Assembly (NCBI RefSeq): GCF_019345525.1
Contig: NZ_JAHKRA010000002.1
Coordinates: forward strand, 1-64,000
DNA: 64,000 nt
Source of the DNA: Flavobacterium sp. NKUCC04_CG
GTDB taxonomy: Bacteria; Bacteroidota; Bacteroidia; Flavobacteriales; Flavobacteriaceae
Direction of reading: 5' to 3'
Shown: positions 19,911-28,304 of the stretch, one piece after another
How positions within the stretch are numbered: position 1 is the first letter of the stretch
Layout: each line of letters starts with the position of its first letter
Notes under the pieces: model-generated
Told to the model about the DNA's origin: nothing
Database searches by the model: none
The model's input: only the letters and a program-made list of their open reading frames with translations
Program-made: the position numbers and the translations under genes

Positions 19911-21692
19911 CTAGCTGTTCATCGATTGTGTAATTTTCTCAATATTCAAACTGTTGGCCATTGCTGTAAATATATCGTAATAAGTACCTTTCTCATCGTA
20001 TAAGGAATCATGAGTTCCCCTTTCCACCACCCTTCCTTTTTCCATTACCACTATATGTGATGAATCGATAATTTGTGAGATACTGTGTGAAACTATAATT
20101 ACAGTTCGATCTTTTTTTATCGCGTCCAAGCTCTGCTTGATCTGCTCTGTGGCAATCGCATCTAAACTTGCCGTAGGTTCATCTAAAAATATAATAGCGG
20201 GATCCTTTAAGAATAAGCGCGCAATAGCAATACGCTGCTGTTGCCCACCTGAAAGCAAACGCGCTTCAGAATCATAACCCATCGGCAACTCTACAATTTG
20301 ATCATGAATATAGGCTTGTTTTGCAGCCTTTTCAATTTCTGCTTGCGATGCCAATGGATTTCCATACTGTATATTCTCACCTATAGTTCCTTTAAAAATG
20401 TGGTTTTTCTGTAAAACCAAACCTATATTCTTACGTAGTTCTGTTGTATTATAGTCTGCCAAATCAATGCCATCTAGAAATATTTGGCCACGAGTTGGAG
20501 CATAAAACTTATCCAATAAATTAATGATTGTACTTTTACCCGCACCACTTAATCCTACTAAAGCAGTAGTGTCATTGGGCTCTATAATCATCGATACATC
20601 CCTTAAAGCCTCAGTACCGTTGGGATATGAAAACCATACCCCGCGCATTTCTAATCGACCGATAATTTTTTCAGGAATATAAGTTCCCGACACCTCAATC
20701 TCGTGCTCCGATTCTAAAATATCAAAAAAACTTTCCGAATAAATCATGGCGTCATTGATCTCGTCATAAATTCTATGCAATTGTCTCATAGGAGCAGTAA
20801 CATTATTAAACAACAATACGTGAAACATAATTGCACCTATAGTCATTTGCCCATTTAGCACAAAATATGCTGTTAGGATAATGATTAAAACCAACCCAAA
20901 CTGTTCCAAAAAGCTCTTTATACCTTCAAATAAAAAACTGGTACGCCGCGTTTGCAGTTGATTCTCCGTCATATCAAACTGAATCTCCAAATGTTTTTTA
21001 GCTTCAAGAGGCTCTCGTACAAAAGACTTTATTACCGTAATAGAATCAATTAATGAAATGATGCCGTTGTTCTTGGTTTCTCTAAAAGTTCTCATTTTTC
21101 TACGAAATCCGCTTAATTTATTCGCTTGCAATTGGCTTACATAGAAATAAATAGGCACTATAGCCAAACTTACCAATCCTACATAAACATTGGCTAAAAA
21201 GATAAAAATCAATGCTACAATCGCATTGGCAAACAAAGGCATAATATCTATAAAAAAATTCTGGACCAAACGGGTCAAACTACTAATTCCCATATCAATT
21301 CTAGTCTGTAATTTTCCGCTTTCGTTGTCTGTAGAGGTATAAAAAGCCATTCGATAACTTAAAATACGATCAACAATCGCCTGCGAAAAATCACGAGATA
21401 TATAAATTCGAAGTTTTTCACCATAAAACTTTTGTCCAAATTGAATTAGTGTGTAAATAACCTCTTTTGCCAATAAAATAATGCTGATGGTAGTTAATAA
21501 ATGAAACCCGCTTTGAAGCGGTTGGTTAGTCACCATTAACTCGCTAATGGTATTCACCGTATATCTTAAAATAAGGGCATTTATCTGAACTGCAAAGGAA
21601 CCAATAGCAGTCAAGACCAAAGTAGCTACAACCAATTTCCGATACGGCTTAACAAACGGTCGAATTTTTTTTAATAGCTCCAATAAGGTCAT
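19911..21692 (-). CDS. ABC exporter, fused permease-ATPase
   Basis: The 593-residue half-transporter has an N-terminal six-helix membrane domain (about residues 20-310) and a C-terminal ATPase. The ATPase shows Walker A GLSGAGKST, signature LSGGQQQR, Walker B IIFLDEPTASLD and the H-loop VSHSIS. The layout is that of MsbA/LmrA-type homodimeric exporters for lipids or drugs; substrate cannot be deduced. Its 3' end converges with the MscS-like gene 36 bp away. Confidence 0.92.
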   Translation of the reverse strand: MTLLELLKKIRPFVKPYRKLVVATLVLTAIGSFAVQINALILRYTVNTISELMVTNQPLQSGFHLLTTISIILLAKEVIYTLIQFGQKFYGEKLRIYISRDFSQAIVDRILSYRMAFYTSTDNESGKLQTRIDMGISSLTRLVQNFFIDIMPLFANAIVALIFIFLANVYVGLVSLAIVPIYFYVSQLQANKLSGFRRKMRTFRETKNNGIISLIDSITVIKSFVREPLEAKKHLEIQFDMTENQLQTRRTSFLFEGIKSFLEQFGLVLIIILTAYFVLNGQMTIGAIMFHVLLFNNVTAPMRQLHRIYDEINDAMIYSESFFDILESEHEIEVSGTYIPEKIIGRLEMRGVWFSYPNGTEALRDVSMIIEPNDTTALVGLSGAGKSTIINLLDKFYAPTRGQIFLDGIDLADYNTTELRKNIGLVLQKNHIFKGTIGENIQYGNPLASQAEIEKAAKQAYIHDQIVELPMGYDSEARLLSGGQQQRIAIARLFLKDPAIIFLDEPTASLDAIATEQIKQSLDAIKKDRTVIIVSHSISQIIDSSHIVVMEKGRVVERGTHDSLYDEKGTYYDIFTAMANSLNIEKITQSMNS

Positions 21693-21772
21693 ACACTTAA
21701 AATTTTACGTTTATTAAAAAACTTGTTTGTGAATAAGTAAGAAAGCGTAACCGCAGTGATGAATGCAAAAAA

Positions 21773-22189
21773 TCAACTGCGCTCAAAATACAAGATAGAT
21801 CCGTTTTGTGACGAGGCATCCAAAATTAACTTTCCCTCGGAATAACTCAGTTTAAAAGTTATTTTGTTGATGTCTAAAAATTCTTGAATGCCCTGTAATG
21901 AACTACCGGAATCCAAATCCAAATCACTGTAACAACTATAACGCATTAATAAATCTTGTTTTCCTTGACGCTTGATCAACAATTGATTGTCTTCTTTAAA
22001 TTCATAAACGATTTCATCGTTAGTATATAAAACTTCCTTTAGCTCGACAGCAGCATCCATTTTATTTGAATTTACAACAATTTCACGTGTCAGGTTCCAA
22101 CTTCCCACAATATCCGATTCCTTTTCATGGTCTTCTCTCGAGCATCCTATGAAAACTATAACTATCCATAAAAATAACATTCTTTTCAT
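21773..22189 (-). CDS. Lipocalin-like lipoprotein
   Basis: The 138-residue protein has a lipoprotein signal (FIGC, Cys16) and a DIVGSWNLTREIV start typical of lipocalin-like domains of Bacteroidota. Alternating beta strands run to the end (LYFERS). Ligand and role are unknown. It is upstream of, and on the same strand as, the ABC exporter with about 80 bp between them, so shared transcription is possible. Confidence 0.72.
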   Translation of the reverse strand: MKRMLFLWIVIVFIGCSREDHEKESDIVGSWNLTREIVVNSNKMDAAVELKEVLYTNDEIVYEFKEDNQLLIKRQGKQDLLMRYSCYSDLDLDSGSSLQGIQEFLDINKITFKLSYSEGKLILDASSQNGSILYFERS

Positions 22190-22557
22190 ATTCTTATTAC
22201 TTTTAAAGCTTGATTTAACCAGCTTCCCCTATTTTTATTCCCTCTTATCCCTAACTTCTTTAAACATTAAACGTTCTTATAAGCTGTTAAATTATTAACA
22301 CATAAAGTTATTATTTATTGTATTCCTATCCTACTTTTTTTACAAAAAAAACAGCATTACCTTTAAAAAAAAGAATATATATCTAAAAATACTCTACAAA
22401 ATTTATATTTTAGTCCTATAAATCATTAAATAAATAATATAATTGTATTTTAATAGCTTTTTTTTAACATAATCAGATTTATTACCTCTAAAATTCTTAT
22501 TTCAACAACTTTAGTACTAAACAGAAAACGATATGATTTTATTTTAAATCAAAAATA
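22190..22557. other. A+T-rich intergenic region
   Basis: These 368 bases upstream of the lipoprotein gene hold no recognised gene. They run into the long inverted repeat at 22558. Confidence 0.5.
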
Positions 22558-22605
22558 AAACGCCCTTAATAAAACAACTTTAAACTTGTTTTATTAAGGG
22601 CGTTT
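22558..22605. terminator. Perfect 20-bp inverted repeat, bidirectional terminator-like
   Basis: Arms 22558-22577 and 22586-22605 are exact reverse complements with an 8-base loop. The repeat is G+C-rich at the base (CGCCCTTA/TAAGGGCG) with T-rich sequence on both outer sides. It is unusually long for a terminator. It separates the lipoprotein region from the candidate RNA gene. Confidence 0.65.
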
Positions 22606-22621
22606 ATTTAATTTTGTCGTA

Positions 22622-22808
22622 TAACTTTGAAATAAAGGAAACGTCCCCGAAACAATTCCGCAATGAACGTTATGCCATTTAAAGAAATTACAGACCGTAG
22701 TGGCGAATAGAGATAAACCGTCTGACATCAGTTTCTATACGAACCTCTATAAATCGATTTCTTATAAGGACTTAAATTCCTCAGGATTTAAGTCCTCTTT
22801 TTCCTTTT
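22622..22808 (+). ncRNA. Candidate structured small RNA, about 165 nt
   Basis: A -7 element TAACTTTG (22622-22629) is followed by about 165 bases without a good ORF. The stretch ends in a strong terminator (stem 22767-22796 followed by a T-rich run). Internal complementarities include GCCATT with AGTGGC and, interleaved with it, CAGAC with GTCTG, which would form a pseudoknot if both pair. I recall this stretch as recurring in flavobacterial genomes as spurious translated ORFs, but this needs a search. 6S-type RNA is one possibility by size; it is not shown. No matching -33 TTG was found at the usual distance. Confidence 0.42.
22767..22808 (+). terminator. Terminator of the candidate small RNA
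   Basis: An 11-bp outer stem (AGGACTTAAAT/ATTTAAGTCCT) with an inner TCC/GGA extension is followed by CTTTTTCCTTTT. Confidence 0.8.
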
Positions 22809-22843
22809 AAAAACACAAAAACACGGCAATGAATCTAAATAAT

Positions 22844-22876
22844 TTGGCTTAAACTAATTATTAAAGCTTATTTTTG
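22844..22876 (+). promoter_or_regulatory. Promoter of the FMN reductase gene
   Basis: TTG (22844-22846), 22 bp, then TATTTTTG (22869-22876) fits the Bacteroidota promoter. The ATG lies 32 bp downstream. Confidence 0.6.
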
Positions 22877-22908
22877 AACTTTAGATTTTATAGCAATTAC
22901 AAGCTCCT

Positions 22909-23448
22909 ATGAAAGCAATACTATTTAACGGTTCTCTAGATGAAGAGTCCTTTAGAACCTCTAGAAGGTTAACCCAATTTTTTGCTGATCAATTTGCTGC
23001 TTTAGGCATTGAAGTGCAACAAATTCACTTATCTGACTATCAAATTCCGATATATCATCCCCGCGATAAAACCATTCCGGAAAGCGTGCAAAAATTTGCC
23101 GATACCTTTGTGGATTCTGATATTCAAATATGGTTAAGTCCATTGTATCACGGTGGTATGGCCGGTGTGATGAAAAACGCCCTAGATTGGTTGGAAATTA
23201 CCGCCACTAATAAACCTGCCTATTTAACCAACAAAGTTATTGGACTGGCATGTTGGTCGGCAGGAAATCAAGCTATGCAAGGCATACAAGCTATGGACAA
23301 TGTTGTAAAAGCCTTACGAGGTTGGTCTTTGCCATATCAAATTCCTATAAGTAACATGGATTTGTATCAAGACAATGATTTAGCTGATTTTTACAAAAGC
23401 AAAATGAAAATGATGGTCGATTTATTGGTTGAAAGTCAAGCCAAGTAA
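22909..23448 (+). CDS. NADPH-dependent FMN reductase family protein
   Basis: The 179-residue flavodoxin-fold protein starts MKAILFNGSLDEESF (phosphate-binding loop for FMN). It contains the WLSPLYHGGMAGVMKNALDW segment that packs against the flavin ring. The family reduces FMN, quinones, azo dyes or chromate with NAD(P)H. Which substrate is used here is open. It is monocistronic and lies 180 bp ahead of the tRNA-Ala gene. Confidence 0.88.
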   Translation: MKAILFNGSLDEESFRTSRRLTQFFADQFAALGIEVQQIHLSDYQIPIYHPRDKTIPESVQKFADTFVDSDIQIWLSPLYHGGMAGVMKNALDWLEITATNKPAYLTNKVIGLACWSAGNQAMQGIQAMDNVVKALRGWSLPYQIPISNMDLYQDNDLADFYKSKMKMMVDLLVESQAK

Positions 23449-23587
23449 AGGCATCGCTTGCTGCTATCCATGGCGAAAACGTTGTTTAATTAAACGGTAT
23501 ATCACTAGATACTAAACCCCTAGCTTTTCCACTTGTGCAGCGGTAAACAACTTGTGGTTAAAAACGCAATTATGTTGTTAAAACGAT

Positions 23588-23616
23588 TTGATTTTACATT
23601 TTTTTGTTTACATTTG
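23588..23616 (+). promoter_or_regulatory. Promoter of tRNA-Ala
   Basis: TTG (23588-23590), 18 bp, then TACATTTG (23609-23616), placed 13 bp before the first tRNA base. Confidence 0.65.
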
Positions 23617-23629
23617 CCATTCGATTAAT

Positions 23630-23703
23630 GGGGGTGTAGCTCAGTTGGCTAGAGCGTTTGGCTGGCAGCCAAGAGGTCGTGGGTTCGAGCCCCATCTCCT
23701 CCA
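23630..23703 (+). tRNA. tRNA-Ala (anticodon GGC)
   Basis: A full cloverleaf can be drawn. It has a 7-bp acceptor stem (five G residues at the 5' end), D arm GCTC/GAGC, anticodon stem TTTGG/CCAAG with loop CTGGCAG, and T arm GTGGG/CCCAT with TTCGAGC. The G3-U70 pair that marks alanine tRNAs is present. There is one U-U mismatch at acceptor pair 6-67. CCA is not encoded. The gene is the left border of an integrated island. Confidence 0.93.
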
Positions 23704-23783
23704 CTATTTAAGAAATACAGAACTTTTCAAAAAGTCTGCAAAACCAATCAAAACCTATGATTCTTTATGAATTATAGGTTTTT

Positions 23784-23881
23784 GTTTTTTATAGACTAAA
23801 CAGATTTTTTAAAAGAACTCATTATATTCATGGCAAATTCGTGGCAAAATCACTTCTTGAAAAACTTTGCCACGAATTAGA
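23784..23881 (+). repeat. Left direct repeat of the island (attL-like)
   Basis: It aligns with 40696-40781 over about 85 bases with few mismatches. A 12-base insertion here (a second TGGCAAA unit) is absent on the right. It contains the inverted pair ATTCGTGGCAAA / TTTGCCACGAAT (left arm from about 23837, right arm 23866-23877), a plausible recombinase or excisionase binding structure. It ends 94 bp before the integrase start. Confidence 0.7.
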
Positions 23882-23975
23882 GCACAAACTCAACGCCATA
23901 AAGGGACGAACGAGGATTCAAATCAGATTTTAAAGCATTTTAATTCAATATTTATTAATCATTAAAAATTGAATT

Positions 23976-24515
23976 ATGTTAGAGAAAAATTTATCGCTTA
24001 ATTTCTTCTTAAAAGGAAGCAAGAAAGATTCTAATTCAAGGTACGTGTATCTAAGAATTACAATAGACGGTATTTGTAAAGAAACCTCTATAAGTTACAA
24101 ATGGGATTTAACTCGATGGAACCAAAAATCAGAAAGAGCAATTGGGAATAAAGAAGACGCGAAAATTTTAAATCTTCATTTAGATTCTATAGTATCTAAA
24201 ATTCATCAATACAAACTTGTACTGTTGAATACAGACAAAACCTTATCAATAGAACCATTGATGAACTTTATTAAAGGCAATTCTGAAGAAAAACCTAGGG
24301 TTTTAGTCGAATTTCAAAAGCATAATGATGAAATGCTAAAACTCGTGCCAAGAGAATTTGCTCCTGCGACCCATAAACGCTACGTAACAGCGAGGTCGCA
24401 CGTTGCTGAGTTTATTCAGCGAAAATACAAAAGAGATGATTTTGAGTTAAGAGAACTAAATTACGAATTCATAGTAAGCTACGAGCTGGATATGCAAATA
24501 AAAACTGCACATTAA
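23976..24515 (+). pseudogene. Tyrosine recombinase (integrase), N-terminal part only
   Basis: The 179 residues correspond to the arm-binding domain (MLEKNLSLNFFLKGSK through KWDLTRWNQ) and the start of the SAM-like core-binding domain of Bacteroidota integrases (NYEFIVSYELDM). The reading frame is cut by the left end of the IS3-family element at 24506, and the last residues and stop come from the IS. The catalytic R-H-R-Y half is absent. A full integrase is about 400 residues, so this copy cannot recombine. Its position next to tRNA-Ala marks it as the original integration gene. Confidence 0.8.
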
Positions 24516-24516
24516 G

Positions 24517-25395
24517 TTAAGCTACATTTTTGTAATTAATTTGATTATTAAATTCTTCAATAGTTGCATAATTCAAAGCGGAATGTCTCCTTTTTCTGTT
24601 GTACCAAATTTCAATGTATTCAAAGATTTCCAGTTTCATTTGTTCTTTAGAAATCAGTTTGTTTCCATAAATCAATTCAGTTTTCAGGGATTTAAAAAAG
24701 CTTTCCGCTACTGCATTGTCCCAGCAATTTCCTTTGCGACTCATACTGCGGGTTATTTTTTTATAAGAATCAAGAACATTTACAAACTTTTTGCTCGCAT
24801 ATTGGACACCTCTATCAGAATGAAAAATCAAACCTTCTTCAATATTTCGGTTTTTAACCGCCATTTTCCAAGCTCCAAGCGTAGTTTTATCCGTACTCAT
24901 TCCGTCGCTCAAACTCCAGCCTATAATTTTTCTGTCGTACAAATCCATAATAGTTGTCAGGTATATAAATCCTTCATTGGTTTGGATATAAGTAATATCC
25001 GAAACCCATACTTTTGAAGGTGTTTTTATGAAAAACTCCCTATTTAATATATTTTCGACGACTAAATAATTATGTTTCGAGTTGGTCGTTACTTTGAATT
25101 TCTTGCTTAATTTACTTCGAAAGCCTAGCTCTTTCATATATTTTGCTACTGTAATTATACAAATTTTATAACCTAAACTCTGAAGTTCAAATGTTATTCT
25201 AGGACTTCCATAACGTTGCTTGGATTCAAAATAAATTGATTTTATCTGTTCTTTTATGGCAATTTTTCGTCGCAACCTAGCGCTAATTCTTTGTTTTATC
25301 CATCGGTAATAACTTCCACTGCTAACCAAAAGAACTTTGCACATTTTTTCAATCGGGAATAGTTGTTCATTGTTTTTAATGAAACTATAAAACAT
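24517..25395 (-). CDS. IS3-family transposase OrfB (DDE integrase core)
   Basis: The 292-residue product has an N-terminal HTH_21 segment (ISARLRRKIAIKEQI) and an rve-type catalytic core. The three acidic positions are in VWVSDITYIQ, FHSDRGVQYAS and NAVAESFFKSLKTEL. In IS3 elements OrfB is made as a fusion with OrfA by frameshifting. A run of six A/T bases at 25409-25414 in the overlap is the likely slip site. OrfB itself looks intact. Confidence 0.93.
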   Translation of the reverse strand: MFYSFIKNNEQLFPIEKMCKVLLVSSGSYYRWIKQRISARLRRKIAIKEQIKSIYFESKQRYGSPRITFELQSLGYKICIITVAKYMKELGFRSKLSKKFKVTTNSKHNYLVVENILNREFFIKTPSKVWVSDITYIQTNEGFIYLTTIMDLYDRKIIGWSLSDGMSTDKTTLGAWKMAVKNRNIEEGLIFHSDRGVQYASKKFVNVLDSYKKITRSMSRKGNCWDNAVAESFFKSLKTELIYGNKLISKEQMKLEIFEYIEIWYNRKRRHSALNYATIEEFNNQINYKNVA

Positions 25396-25637
25396 CGACC
25401 GCTCTTGGAAAAAATGCCGATTGCTTTTTTTAATATATCACGTTCTAACTCGGCATCCTTGAGTCTTTTCTCTAGTTCGTAGATTTTTTCTTGCTCGGGA
25501 GTGAGTTTTAAATTTCCTTTCCCAGGAAAACTTCCTTCTCCAAATTTCTCGTACTCTTTGCGCCATTTATACAACTGTGGTGCTGTTACTCCCAACTCTC
25601 TGGCCAGTTCTGATACATTTGTTCTCTCATAACTCAA
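25296..25637 (-). CDS. IS3-family transposase OrfA (start region frameshifted)
   Basis: The 113-residue frame contains a helix-turn-helix (NVSELARELGVTAPQLYKWRKEYE) and a leucine-zipper-like stretch (LEKRLKDAELERDILKKAI). The natural start is probably the ATG at 25688-25690, giving MKQFRKIYDRAFKK. That frame is separated from the rest by one missing base in an eight-A run near 25650. Either the element is disabled, or the run is slippery, or it is a sequencing error. Confidence 0.8.
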   Translation of the reverse strand: MSYERTNVSELARELGVTAPQLYKWRKEYEKFGEGSFPGKGNLKLTPEQEKIYELEKRLKDAELERDILKKAIGIFSKSGRCFIVSLKTMNNYSRLKKCAKFFWLAVEVITDG

Positions 25638-25740
25638 TTGAACGGCTTTTTTTTAAAAGCTCTGTCATAAATTTTGCGGAATTGTTTCATAGATTAAGAT
25701 TATTTCTTAACTTACTATGATGGCTAAGTTAGCATGTCCA

Positions 25741-26065
25741 GTTTGATCAAATGTTTGAATATCAAAGAGAATTAAAAGACACAATCCTGTATTCTCTAAC
25801 AATAAAAAATGATAAAGTAGATGATAAAAAATCCTTGGAATTATTGAATCCCATTGGAGAAAATTTAAAAGATTCTGAGTCTGAAAAATATTTTAAAATT
25901 CTAGATAATGCCTTTCTAGAGAATATTCCTCAATTCGAGGATATTGTGGAGCTTTTTAGTTTTGAAAGTTTAGGGATTTTAAATGGACTTTTATCATCAA
26001 AACAAGACCGATACGACGAGAATAACAACCAAATCTTTAAACGAAAAAGAAAGAGGTTGCTTTGA
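25741..26065 (+). pseudogene. 3' fragment of an unknown gene cut by the IS
   Basis: An open frame runs from the right end of the IS through an internal ATG at 25751 to a stop at 26065 (about 108 codons). It is acidic, then ends in a very basic tail (KRKRKRLL). The frame is open up to the IS border, so its 5' part was probably lost. I do not recognise the family and it has no resemblance to the missing integrase half. Confidence 0.4.
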
Positions 26066-26115
26066 ATCCGGTAATACTTTAAGTCAAGTCCTTCCCAAAG
26101 TATTTTTGAATTGTA

Positions 26116-26184
26116 CACCCTTCGGTGCAGTCTGGAATAGCATACAAAATTTATTTTGTATGCAGTTTCAATAAGCATTCCAGA
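26116..26184. repeat. Nested inverted repeats
   Basis: CACC/GGTG (26116-26127) is followed by TCTGGAAT (26131-26138) pairing with ATTCCAGA (26177-26184). These enclose a perfect 10-bp stem GCATACAAAA/TTTTGTATGC (26140-26149 with 26154-26163, loop TTTA). It could be a folded RNA element or a recombination site. Confidence 0.6.
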
Positions 26185-26404
26185 ATAGATTTACCTAAAT
26201 GTTTCCTTCTCTAAATTTTTAAAAGAATAAAAATGCTTTTACATTTTTAAAAATTTATATTTCTATGTTTAGAAATAAAAGCTACCGTATGCAAAACGTT
26301 AAAGTTTCAAAGTTGTATGACTGTAAGTATACATTTAAAAACATCAACAAATATTTAAAAAACAGCTTACCTCCTACCATTTTTAAGGATGATAGATGGT
26401 TTTG

Positions 26405-26451
26405 AAAAAAGCAAGCGGGACTTGGGCAGAGCCCTAGTCGCTTGCCTTTTT
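26405..26451 (+). terminator. Two-stem terminator
   Basis: The outer stem GCAAGCG/CGCTTGC (26411-26417 with 26439-26445) and inner stem GGGC/GCCC are flanked by an A-run and by CTTTTT. Some transcript must end here, but no intact gene precedes it. Confidence 0.75.
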
Positions 26452-26706
26452 ACTGGCGTTACAAAGGGTTTGAGTATACTAGCGGTATACTCAAGGACTT
26501 TCAGCCTTGTTAAATATGCGATCATGGTATATTTTGAAGTATACTAATAAAAGTTACCATTATGGTAAAAACAACTTATGTTTTGTGACTCTAGAAATTA
26601 GAATCGAGCTTTCAAAATGACCTGCTCATACAGATGGTATGAAAACTACTCCGAAGTCGTTAGTTTTTTGTTTAAATCTTAGAAAGACTCAAAATAGTGA
26701 GGAGTT

Positions 26707-26744
26707 TACGGATTTCCGTACTAAAACTAAAGAAAGTTTTAGTA
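26707..26744. repeat. Tandem hairpins
   Basis: TACGGA-TT-TCCGTA (26707-26720) is directly followed by TACTAAAAC/GTTTTAGTA (26719-26727 with 26736-26744). The two stems overlap by two bases, so only one may form fully at a time. Confidence 0.6.
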
Positions 26745-26957
26745 TGTTTGAAAAAAAATAATATAATTCAATCGTATCGCTATCCATATTTTAAAAAGAT
26801 CATTTTAGTTTGGAAAGTTTTCGCTATCCTCAAAAAATTAGTTTGCTAAATATTTAATTTACAAAAGTTTAATTATTATGATAATGCATTATACGAAATA
26901 CGCATATAGTTGTGGTTTTACGAAACTATGCTGTGTTTTGTTTCGTGAAATAACAAT

Positions 26958-28077
26958 GCTAGCGGTAATTGTAAATCGCACACCCAAAGAAATCTAAGTA
27001 AATGATTGACATATTTAAAGAACTTTCTGACTATAATAAATATTTTGAAAGTCAACTTGCCTTATCAGGAACAATACTAGGTTTAATAATTGCTACAAGT
27101 ACCTTTATTTTGCAAAGTGGATTTGCTTCTTTTCAATATAGTCGTAGTATGTTTATCAAATATTATGTTCATCAAAGTAAATTCATATTTTTAAGCTTAG
27201 CGTATAATATCTTATTTTCACTAATTGTACTTTATTTGTCAATAAGCTCCACTACTCTTTTTAGTTTTCATATAATTTTTGCTCTTATATTTTCAAAATA
27301 TTTCTTGGACTTTTATTCACACAAAGGTTACATAGAAACTATACACTCAACAAAATATAATCCTTATAAAAATGGAATTTTAAAATACTTTAGGTACATA
27401 GAAAATCTGGGATATATTCAAAACATTATAATTTACGCAACGTTATATATAATATTTTTCTATCCTTTACATTTCAATTATGCATTCAAACTTAATGAAC
27501 ATCAAGTTTTTATGACTACTGTAAGTTGTTTGGCTTTTAGTACATTAGTTGTAATTAGAATTATCCCTCAATTTTTCACGTTTTCTGAACAAGAATACAA
27601 ATCAAAAACAAAAAATGAGGTTATTGACAATATTGAGGTTGATTTATCAAAAGAAAATGAAATACTAAAGGATGTTTTAGTCAAAAATGGCAGAAATGAA
27701 CTATTAGAACAAATTGAAACTGAAAATTTTGACAGCTTATTTATAAATATGCCGAATAATAAAAAAGAGGCATTTTTTGTTATTAATATAGAAATTTCAG
27801 ATAAAAATATCTATGAAATAATTAAAGAAATTGAAAACTATAGTTATGAGTTTTTAATTGAAATATCTAATATCCATATAGATACAAATAGCTTCGTATT
27901 ATCATACTTTATTAAAATCAAGAATGATACTAAAACAAGAAACTATTTCATTAGAACTAACAGAAATGAAATTGACGAGTTAAGGAAAAAAAATAATAAA
28001 CCTAAAGACTTTATTAATAATATATCAAATAAATTAATTGACGAATTATTTAGAAATATATAACAACTACCGCTAAC
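26958..28077. repeat. 15-bp inverted repeats flanking the membrane-protein gene
   Basis: The left arm at 26958-26972 and right arm at 28063-28077 match as reverse complements at 13 of 15 positions. The right arm begins in the stop codon. The pair brackets exactly one gene, giving a cassette-like unit. Confidence 0.6.
27002..28063 (+). CDS. Four-TM membrane protein, unknown, cassette-like
   Basis: The 353-residue protein has hydrophobic helices near residues 20-38, 60-80, 84-100 and 140-190 (two here). A long Lys/Glu/Asn-rich cytoplasmic C-terminal domain (about 200-353) follows. I recognise no enzymatic motif. The layout of membrane anchor plus soluble domain, and its place beside nuclease genes, would fit a membrane effector of a defence system, but this is inference from context. 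It is bracketed by inverted repeats and is markedly A+T-rich. Confidence 0.6.
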   Translation: MIDIFKELSDYNKYFESQLALSGTILGLIIATSTFILQSGFASFQYSRSMFIKYYVHQSKFIFLSLAYNILFSLIVLYLSISSTTLFSFHIIFALIFSKYFLDFYSHKGYIETIHSTKYNPYKNGILKYFRYIENLGYIQNIIIYATLYIIFFYPLHFNYAFKLNEHQVFMTTVSCLAFSTLVVIRIIPQFFTFSEQEYKSKTKNEVIDNIEVDLSKENEILKDVLVKNGRNELLEQIETENFDSLFINMPNNKKEAFFVINIEISDKNIYEIIKEIENYSYEFLIEISNIHIDTNSFVLSYFIKIKNDTKTRNYFIRTNRNEIDELRKKNNKPKDFINNISNKLIDELFRNI

Positions 28078-28304
28078 ATCGGTTTTGCGAAATGGCGGGT
28101 TAAGGGAAATATAGAAAGTTTGTGTGTTTTTTGCCACAACAGCCTTTTTTATTTCCTTTTTTCATAAATTTAGAAAATAATAAAAGGCCGTTGCTTAGGT
28201 TTGTGCAAGATTGAAAGTTTTGGCTTTCTAATTCGCCACTATCACCAATACGCGACCCGTTGTGGGCAATTTTACAAACCTGAACTCAAGAACAAAAATC
28301 AATA
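28078..28304. other. Spacer between two cassette-like genes
   Basis: These 227 bases begin with the right arm of one inverted repeat and end with the left arm of the next (28259-28273). In between are GGCGGG- and CGCCAC-containing segments that partly mirror each other. This gives an imperfect long palindrome reminiscent of integron attC sites, but without canonical core sites. Confidence 0.45.

Larger units (their letters stand above)
24506..25740 (-). mobile_element. IS3-family insertion sequence, about 1.24 kb
   Basis: It holds two overlapping minus-strand frames (orfA, orfB) between imperfect TG...CA ends (TGCACATTAAG at left; TGGACATGCTA read inward from the right). The bases outside the ends do not match (AAC left, GTT right), so no target-site duplication is visible. 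This fits loss of flanking DNA after insertion. The exact ends are uncertain by a few bases. Confidence 0.8.
26066..27001. other. Hairpin-rich non-coding region of the island
   Basis: These 936 bases hold no convincing gene but several strong inverted repeats. There are nested stems at 26116-26184; a terminator at 26405-26451; TTGAGTATAC/GTATACTCAA at 26470-26494 with a further AGTATACT near 26543; and a double hairpin at 26707-26744. The last part resembles, from memory, non-coding DNA of Bacteroidota conjugative elements; that is unverified. Confidence 0.5.

Noticed and set aside
26707..26744. Possible transfer origin (oriT)
   Set aside because: The hairpins and my memory of similar DNA in conjugative elements are not enough; no relaxase gene lies nearby, so it is listed only as structured repeats.
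28078..28304. True integron attC site
   Set aside because: The canonical core (GTTRRRY and RYYYAAC) is not present at the expected ends and no integron integrase is seen.
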